From Sphingopyxis sp. OAS728 (GTDB lineage Bacteria; Pseudomonadota; Alphaproteobacteria; Sphingomonadales; Sphingomonadaceae): a stretch of 64,000 nucleotides of DNA. Shown here piece after piece: positions 58,802-64,000 of the stretch. The DNA lies in assembly GCF_014873485.1 (NCBI RefSeq), contig NZ_JADBDT010000001.1, forward strand, positions 2,542,001-2,606,000. Reading direction: 5' to 3'. Every line of letters begins with the position of its first letter. The stretch's first letter is position 1. A model generated the notes under the pieces. That model was not told the DNA's origin, did not search any database, and worked only from the letters and a program-made list of their open reading frames with translations. The translations under genes and the position numbers were made by a program.

Positions 58802-59941
58802 TTGGACCGAAGGAGCTTTCTTCAACTTGCGGCCGCGAGCCCAATCGTCACCGCGTGCAAGCCTCAGGCATCGGCGCGGTCGGCCCCCAGACGCCCGCTG
58901 CGCCTGCTCATCCTCGGAGGGACCAATTATTTGGGCCCGGCGCTCGTTCGAGCGGCCCGTGCCCGCGGTCATCGGCTTACGTTGTTCAATCGCGGAATAA
59001 CGCGTCCGACCCTCTTTGAGGACTTGGAGCGCAGGCGAGGCGATCGTTTTCCCGAACGAGATGCCGGCTTGGATTCGCTGCGGAGCGGTGAATGGGACGC
59101 CGTCATCGACATTCCCGCCTATTATCCGCGGAATGTTGCGGCTACCGCCAATCTATTGGCGCCCCGTACGGCCCGATACATCATGGTTTCTAGCATCGCG
59201 GCTTACTCCGACTGGTCGCTCCTCGGCATGACCGAAACCTCGCCAGCCCATCGGCCTGTCGGAATTGAAGAGGTGCCCGAGCAATATCCGCTGGCGGCAG
59301 GCGGCCGTCGCTATGGTGCCCGAAAGGTCGCGTGCGAGCACGCCGTTGCCGCCGCCTTTGGCCAACGCTGGGCCAGCGTTCGCGCTACCGGGATCATCGG
59401 AGCGGGAATTGAGGACGACGACCCAAATAAATTCTTCTGGCCTGCACGACTGGCTCTCGGAAAGCCGATCCTTGCGCCCGGTGACGGGTCGCAAAAGCTT
59501 CAGTCGATTGATGTGAGGGACTTGGCCGATTTCATTCTTCTGATCGCTGAAACGGACCAGATGGGCATTTTTAATGCGATCGGCCCCGAAGAGCCCTTCA
59601 CCACCCGCCACTATGTCGATCTGGCGCGCAAGGTGACCGGCGGGAGCGCCCCGGTCATCTGGAGCGGCCGGGACCTAGGGGAGATGCCGATGTACAACGA
59701 CACCCCCGCCTTCGCAGCCTTCGATCCGCGAAAAGCCCGCGCCGCCGGCCTTCATTATCGCAGCCTTCGCGATTCGATCCAATCGAACTGGGATTGGTTC
59801 CGACGCAATTATCCCGCTGACTTCGACTTTGCGGGCGCCGGCTTCGGCCTGTCGCCGGAAGTGGAGGCCAAAGGTCTTGAGCGCGCAAGATCAGAGGGCC
59901 GCTGGCCCGCGATTCCAGGTTGGAGAAGCCAGCGCTTCTGA
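58802..59941 (+). CDS. NAD-dependent epimerase/dehydratase-like protein with Tat-like signal
   Basis: A 379-residue protein from TTG 58802 (AAAGGAG site). The N-terminus DRRSFLQLAAASPIVTAC has a twin-Arg/lipoprotein look. The Rossmann motif is LRLLILGGTNYLGPALVRAA, then SSIAAYSD and YGARKVACEHAV (a YxxxK variant). Such extracytoplasmic SDR-like proteins are known in sphingomonads and act on nucleotide-linked sugars or are of unknown use. The C-terminal WDWFRRNYPADFDFAGAGFG is in place. Confidence 0.85.
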   Translation: MDRRSFLQLAAASPIVTACKPQASARSAPRRPLRLLILGGTNYLGPALVRAARARGHRLTLFNRGITRPTLFEDLERRRGDRFPERDAGLDSLRSGEWDAVIDIPAYYPRNVAATANLLAPRTARYIMVSSIAAYSDWSLLGMTETSPAHRPVGIEEVPEQYPLAAGGRRYGARKVACEHAVAAAFGQRWASVRATGIIGAGIEDDDPNKFFWPARLALGKPILAPGDGSQKLQSIDVRDLADFILLIAETDQMGIFNAIGPEEPFTTRHYVDLARKVTGGSAPVIWSGRDLGEMPMYNDTPAFAAFDPRKARAAGLHYRSLRDSIQSNWDWFRRNYPADFDFAGAGFGLSPEVEAKGLERARSEGRWPAIPGWRSQRF

Positions 59942-59972
59942 GCGCTGGCGACGGTTTTGCTTTCACGAAACA

Positions 59973-60582
59973 TCACGGGCGAAGCCTCGTGACGACGGCC
60001 GATTGGCGCATGGGAGCGCGAACCGCGGCGAGGCTGCGGGCGCTGCCGACCGTCTGGATAACCACCCGCTCAACTTGCGCGGTCAGATCCGCTGCGGGTC
60101 CTGCCGCCGCGTTAACGGAGCGTCCGTCGTAGGAGAAACTCGCCGCAATCGGAGTCGGCCAGCCCGCAGGGCATGCACTACGCCGCGGAGCGCTTGCACC
60201 GCGCCCGCGCGCGCTTGGTCGCGGTGCGCCAGCGCGATGATTCCGACAATACGGTCCTCCAGATAGGGTCGGACGTCGCCGGCCAGGTCTTCGATATATT
60301 CGAGCGCATTCTTCACCAGCACCGAGACGCTCCCATACGGTGCTTCGGCTGCGATGATCAGCCCATCCGCCTCGCGGACGGCGGCGACCAGTTCCGCCCC
60401 GTCCCGCACCGAACATTGCGGCCCGCGGTAATGCGGCAGCGCGAGGAGATAGTCGCTTCCGAAAAAATCGCTTCGCCGCCCCGCCGCTTGGCGAGATCTG
60501 CGGCCAGTCGAAGGACGGGTTCGACCCCGCTGGAGGCCGACGTAGCGCCGCCGATGGCAATGACTTTCGGCTTCACTTTCAT
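59973..60582 (-). pseudogene. NADPH-dependent FMN reductase, broken by two frameshifts
   Basis: Three frames together spell one flavoprotein: MKVKPKVIAIGGATSASSGV (from 60582), then DYLLALPHYRGPQCSVRDGA to GVVHALRAGR in a second frame, then WPTPIAASFSYDGRSVNAAA to the end (59973) in a third. The set is the NADPH-FMN-reductase fold (GxxGxxS start, EAPYGSVSVLVKNALEYIED). Each shift breaks the protein, so the gene is likely dead unless the sequence has errors. Confidence 0.75.
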
Positions 60583-60759
60583 TTCCTTCGTTTGGGACGA
60601 GCCGCCCCACAATAGCCTCACGGCGACGGCCGCAGTGCGCGGCCCTTCAACTCCGCGCTGCCGCCTTTCCGGGAAAGCTAATCATGAATCCATTGACACG
60701 ATTTCACGAACCTGCTGAACCAATCTCAGCACTGCTCAACCCGGCCAACGACAAGCCGA

Positions 60760-62025
60760 TCAGCGGCGGACACGATAGCTGAGACGGCGCCAAAGCCATT
60801 CCGCCGGGCCGAAGGGCATGGCGCGCAGCCACAGTCGGCTTGCGAGCGCAAGGGCAAGAAACAGCGACACTCCGAAAAGCGTGAGGCCTGCGATGCCGAA
60901 CGCGTCGAGTTTGCCGAGGCCATATCCATAAAGCACCCACGTCCCGATCGCGCCGGAGAGCAGATAGTTGCTGAGCGCCATGCGACCGGCCGACGCGAGC
61001 AGCCTTTGCAGCGGCCCGTCGGTTCGCGAAAACAGCAGAGTGAGCCCGGCCAGATATCCGACCGCCAAGACCGGTGCAGTCAGTGCCGAGGCGGTGATCA
61101 GCGCGTCTCCAATGCCGCCCGGACGAATGCCCAGCATCGGCAGCATGTTGACGGCGCTAAGGACAAAGCCGGCCGGGATGCAGACCCACGCGATGCGGCG
61201 CAGGGTCGCGGCGTGCCGCGACGGGTCGGTCAGAAGACCGGTGCGAACCGACCAGGCCCCGAGAAAGAAGAGCCCGAGGAGCGCGAGATCGCCGACCACC
61301 ATCGGCGCGGTTGCGGTCGCGTGGCGCGTGACGCCGAGAATGAAATTCTCGCGAACCGCATCGGCATAATGAGGGCTCGAATAGGCGGCGAGGCCGCGCG
61401 CCATCCGATCGGCGATCGAACCATCGGCGAGGTTCGGCAGCGCCCCCCCCGCCAAAAGCTCGAGGCCTGCATGAAGGATTGGCGGAACCACGGCGAGGAC
61501 GAGGCCGGTCTTGAGCAGGGCGGCGTCGCTCCCGCCGCGGCACAGCAGCAGGACGAAGCCGAGCAGCGCATAAGTGACGAGGATGTCGCCATAAAACAGG
61601 AAGAGCTGGTTGACGATTCCGAAGAGCAGCAGCGCTAGCAGACGCCGGGTATAAAAGCTCCCGAACTGCGCGTGGCTCGCCGAAGCACGGGCCAAAAGGA
61701 TCGCGAAGCCTGCGCCAAAGAGGAAGGCGAAGCTGGCACGCGCCTTGCCGAACATCAGCAGGATATCCATGGCGAGGACGCCCATTTCGGCGAGCGATGC
61801 GCCCGCCAGCACGTGCGGGGCGTTGATCGACATTGCCATCGAGCCGATGTTCATCACGATCACGCCGAGCAGCGCCAGGCCGCGAAGCGCATCGATATGC
61901 GCCATCCGGTGGTGCACCGGCTGCATCGCAGAGGTAGAGCTGGCGCCAGTAAGAATCGTGGCTTCACCAGCCGCCTTGGCATGCTGATCGATACCAGCCT
62001 GTTGCCGGTGAGGGTTTTTGAACAT
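60760..62025 (-). CDS. DUF418-family membrane protein (YeiB-like)
   Basis: A 421-residue protein with about ten helices: IDALRGLALLGVIVMNIGSM (N-terminal), FGKARASFAFLFGAGFAILL, LLALLLFGIVNQLFLFYGDI and YLLSGAIGTWVLYGYGLGKL. The start MAHIDALRGLALLGV and the end LWLRAMPFGPAEWLWRRLSY are DUF418 signatures. Such proteins are of unknown role, perhaps in acyl transfer. It may start at the inner MQPVHHRMAHID instead of 62025. Confidence 0.9.
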   Translation of the reverse strand: MFKNPHRQQAGIDQHAKAAGEATILTGASSTSAMQPVHHRMAHIDALRGLALLGVIVMNIGSMAMSINAPHVLAGASLAEMGVLAMDILLMFGKARASFAFLFGAGFAILLARASASHAQFGSFYTRRLLALLLFGIVNQLFLFYGDILVTYALLGFVLLLCRGGSDAALLKTGLVLAVVPPILHAGLELLAGGALPNLADGSIADRMARGLAAYSSPHYADAVRENFILGVTRHATATAPMVVGDLALLGLFFLGAWSVRTGLLTDPSRHAATLRRIAWVCIPAGFVLSAVNMLPMLGIRPGGIGDALITASALTAPVLAVGYLAGLTLLFSRTDGPLQRLLASAGRMALSNYLLSGAIGTWVLYGYGLGKLDAFGIAGLTLFGVSLFLALALASRLWLRAMPFGPAEWLWRRLSYRVRR

Positions 62026-62174
62026 GTTTCATTCCTGCGGATTAGGGTTTTGTTTTGCGCTCGCGTGCCGTCCGTCGGACTGACGGCCTCTTCGGGGCAA
62101 GGTTGCGAGGCAAGGCGCGACGGACTCCCAGGGGGTGACGGGAGGAAGGCCGCGCCCTGAGCGTCGAGTGCCGA

Positions 62175-62594
62175 TCAGTCGCGCGCTTCGGCTGCGCGGC
62201 TCGCCGAAAACGCCTTCAGCACGAACCAGGCAAATAGCGCCAATCCCGCGAGCGTCGCCATGGTGCCCGGGGCGATCAGCATCGCGAGACGTTCGTCGGC
62301 GCGGAGCACGCCGGCGAGGCCGATCATCATCAGGACGACGCCGCCGACATAGGCAATGAATTGCCAGCGCATGATCCTCTTGCTGGAAAGATCGCGCATC
62401 TGGGCGTGGAACAACCCCTGGATGGCGCAAGACACCCAGCCGAGAAGATTGAGATGGGCATGGACAGGGCTCAGCGAATGATCGTCAGTCGCCGCCATAT
62501 AGAGGCCGAGAGCAATGCCGAAGCCGAGAAAGACAAGCGCCGCCATCATGAATGCGAGGGCATGGGTCGACATGGAAGGTTTCGGCAAATTCAT
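62175..62594 (-). CDS. Four-helix membrane protein, haem-copper-oxidase-like
   Basis: A 139-residue protein from ATG 62594 (GGAG site) with four hydrophobic helices: AFMMAALVFLGFGIALGLYM, SPVHAHLNLLGWVSCAIQGL, FIAYVGGVVLMMIGLAGVLR and TMATLAGLALFAWFVLKAFS. The PVHAHLNLLGW motif resembles helices of cytochrome-oxidase subunit I-like proteins. No catalytic role can be assigned. It lies between DUF418 and a lipoprotein in the same direction. Confidence 0.75.
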   Translation of the reverse strand: MNLPKPSMSTHALAFMMAALVFLGFGIALGLYMAATDDHSLSPVHAHLNLLGWVSCAIQGLFHAQMRDLSSKRIMRWQFIAYVGGVVLMMIGLAGVLRADERLAMLIAPGTMATLAGLALFAWFVLKAFSASRAAEARD

Positions 62595-62737
62595 CGGAGG
62601 CTCCAGTGCGGTATTTATGTTCGCGGGTTGCATTGCACAGCCGCGCCGCAGCCGGACCTCCCTAGTCTACGAGGGTCTTGGCGGGGAAAGTGATCAAGTC
62701 GGGGCGCTCTGTGCTTATCGCCATGCTCGATGCGCGA

Positions 62738-63286
62738 TCAGACCCGCGTGCAGACGGGCTGGTAGGTCATCAGCACCGACTCCTGGCCGAAACGCGCCAT
62801 ATATTCCCGCCGCGCGCCTTCGAGATTCGTGTAGCTTGCAGGCACATCGGGGAGCACGAGGGTGACGACCTCCGACTGCTCGCGCACCGGCGCCTTGCCG
62901 GCGCCGCGCCAGTGGCCGGTCCCGCTCAGATGCGTCATGCCTTCGGGAAAGCGGCGCGAAAGCACCTCGTCCACGAATGATCCGAACTGCGCCTCGCTGA
63001 TGGCGGGGACCGCACCGATATTGCGGCCGAAAAAGAGCTGGGCGAACATCATCTTTTCCTCGCCAGCGGCGCAGACCGCGGCCTCGCGAGTTGTCGCGCA
63101 GCCCGCCGAGACGGCCGTCACCATGATGACCGCGCCAAGGCGGGCGCGGCGAAGGATCGACCGCAGCGCCGGGCGCGCGCGGTCGGGAGAAAGGATATTG
63201 AACGGCACTTTTGACTTCCTTGATCGTGCGGAGCGAGGCATTTGCGCTTCGCTGACGGGCGCGGGCGTGGCCCTTTGCGCGGGCAT
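62738..63286 (-). CDS. DUF3574 lipoprotein
   Basis: A protein with lipobox VSAGC (Cys at residue 63 from the listed ATG), followed by the DUF3574 domain: FAQLFFGRNIGAVPAISEAQ, SFVDEVLSRRFPEGMTHLSG, VREQSEVVTLVLPDVPAS and ARFGQESVLMTYQPVCTRV. The start is uncertain: ATG 63286, ATG 63241 or a later GTG would fit, and a shorter form is expected for a lipoprotein signal. Function unknown. Confidence 0.8.
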   Translation of the reverse strand: MPAQRATPAPVSEAQMPRSARSRKSKVPFNILSPDRARPALRSILRRARLGAVIMVTAVSAGCATTREAAVCAAGEEKMMFAQLFFGRNIGAVPAISEAQFGSFVDEVLSRRFPEGMTHLSGTGHWRGAGKAPVREQSEVVTLVLPDVPASYTNLEGARREYMARFGQESVLMTYQPVCTRV

Positions 63287-63363
63287 TGCCCTGCTACTCC
63301 TGCTGTATCCAGTGATGTAATTTCACATAGATGGTGAAATCGTTGCAGTATGGGTTGAGGCCC

Positions 63364-64000
63364 TCAGGGTTCGCGAAACAGCCGGCCGATCTGGTCGATG
63401 AGGGGCTTCAGAAAATAGGAGAGCGCCGAGCGGCTCCCGCCGCTGATATGCGCTTCGGCGGGCATGCCCGAGCGCAGACGCCGGATCGAGGGATGCGACG
63501 AGGGCAATAGTTCGCAGGCAACGAGATAATAGTCGACCCCGCTCCGCTCGTCGCGCTGCACGGTGGGCGAGATGCGCGTCACCCTGGCCGCGAACTGGGG
63601 CGTCGTCGCCGAGGCGAAGGCGGGGAACAGTATCTTGGCGGACTGCCCGACCGATATGCGGTCGATCTTGTCGGGCGCGATCCTCGTCTCCACGATCAGC
63701 CGCTCGCGGCTGGGAATGAGCAGGAGGAGCGCCTCCCCTGCGCCGAGCACGCCGCCGCCCGTCCGCTGCGCAAGCTGCTGCACGCGTCCCGCTGCGGACG
63801 CGCGGATGTCTAGATGGCTGCGCGCATCGGCGTCGGTGAGATTCTGGGCGCGGGCCTGCGCTAGCTGAAGCTGCGTTTCTTTCAAATCGGTCATGACGAC
63901 ATTCTGCCGTTCTGAGCGAAGCTGTAGTGCCTGAACCTCGAGTTCGGCGATCCGCGCGCGCCCCTGTGCGATCGCCGCGCGCTGGGCGCCGCGGTCGCCT
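63364..64000 (-). CDS. HlyD-family type I secretion adaptor, C-terminal part
   Basis: The frame stays open to the window edge, so the N-terminus is missing; about 212 codons are seen. It has a coiled-coil helical part (ELEVQALQLRSERQNV, then ETQLQLAQARAQNLTDADAR), the lipoyl-like HLDIRASAAGRVQQLAQRTG, and the family end DKIDRISVGQSAKILFPAFA with PTVQRDERSGVDYYLVACEL. HlyD adaptors bridge an inner-membrane ABC exporter to the outer-membrane TolC channel. The ABC gene is expected beyond the edge. Confidence 0.88.
   Translation of the reverse strand, partial: GDRGAQRAAIAQGRARIAELEVQALQLRSERQNVVMTDLKETQLQLAQARAQNLTDADARSHLDIRASAAGRVQQLAQRTGGGVLGAGEALLLLIPSRERLIVETRIAPDKIDRISVGQSAKILFPAFASATTPQFAARVTRISPTVQRDERSGVDYYLVACELLPSSHPSIRRLRSGMPAEAHISGGSRSALSYFLKPLIDQIGRLFREP

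Noticed and set aside
58522..59019. A 165-codon plus-strand frame before the epimerase
   Set aside because: It runs into the epimerase gene in another frame, and only its first part (58522-58770) is unexplained; no recognisable domain.
1..64000. CRISPR array, tRNA, rRNA, or an integrase with attachment sites
   Set aside because: None was seen: no repeat-spacer array, no cloverleaf with conserved arms, and no tyrosine or serine recombinase motifs other than the IS remnant.

Overview
The window is GC-rich DNA. Its gene families (DUF736, DUF2840, DUF6771, an AtxE-type lasso isopeptidase, a luxI-phyH pair) and the lasso precursors point to an alphaproteobacterium, most likely a sphingomonad (Sphingopyxis, Sphingobium or Novosphingobium type). 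About two thirds of it is an integrative and conjugative element (or a large conjugative plasmid). No integrase, attachment site, tRNA, rRNA or CRISPR array was found, so neither end of the element can be placed.

Conjugation block, 1-17 kb. On the minus strand lie the start of a Trb-type type IV secretion operon (trbB-C-D-E, trbE cut by the window edge), a MobF relaxase-helicase, a TraD/TrwB-like coupling protein, a small accessory DNA-binding protein, a probable oriT/promoter region, a transglycosylase and a TraF peptidase. Upstream of these are DUF2840, an AlpA/RdfS-like small HTH protein and a DUF6499-DUF2285 gene that reads through only if the ribosome shifts +1. This is the layout of the FseA/RdfS excision and transfer switch of ICEMlSym(R7A). 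A 20-bp palindromic box in front of the FseA-like gene matches 16 of 20 bases of a box in front of luxI 28 kb away, suggesting that quorum sensing drives transfer.

Cargo, 17-29 kb. There is a secreted SH3b-metallo-beta-lactamase protein with a DUF2235 hydrolase. It is followed by a three-gene cassette: a DUF6119/TIGR04141 protein, a DUF4297 nuclease fused to a HamA-like (DUF1837) domain that seems to have lost its active site, and a HamB-like helicase. This looks like an effector-swapped Hachiman defence system. Next come an AbiEi-like regulator and a hipBA pair, divergent, with two very long palindromes and three operators spaced exactly 50 bp between them.

Maintenance block, 29-41 kb. This holds an EamA transporter, an MNT-HEPN protein, DUF2493, RcnB, a set of four 22-bp iteron-like repeats, a Toprim protein, a large ParB-like protein, DUF2958, ArdC antirestriction, and two SRAP-family genes, one apparently without an active site.

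Signalling and lasso peptide block, 41-54 kb. It contains luxR, then luxI-phyH-gntR, and then a complete class II lasso peptide locus. A FecI-like sigma factor, FecR, a TonB-dependent receptor and an isopeptidase are on the plus strand; two precursor genes, the B protein and the cyclase are on the convergent minus strand. There is no ABC exporter. Each precursor appears to encode a 25-residue core with a Gly1-Asp9 ring.

Right end, 54-64 kb. This is a mosaic of a HEPN-domain gene, a decayed IS5-family element, a DJ-1/PfpI protein, a truncated second MNT-HEPN copy, an epimerase, a frameshifted FMN-reductase, membrane proteins (DUF418 and a four-helix protein), a DUF3574 lipoprotein, and the end of an HlyD-type secretion adaptor. 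It may be the edge of the element or a degenerate cargo region.
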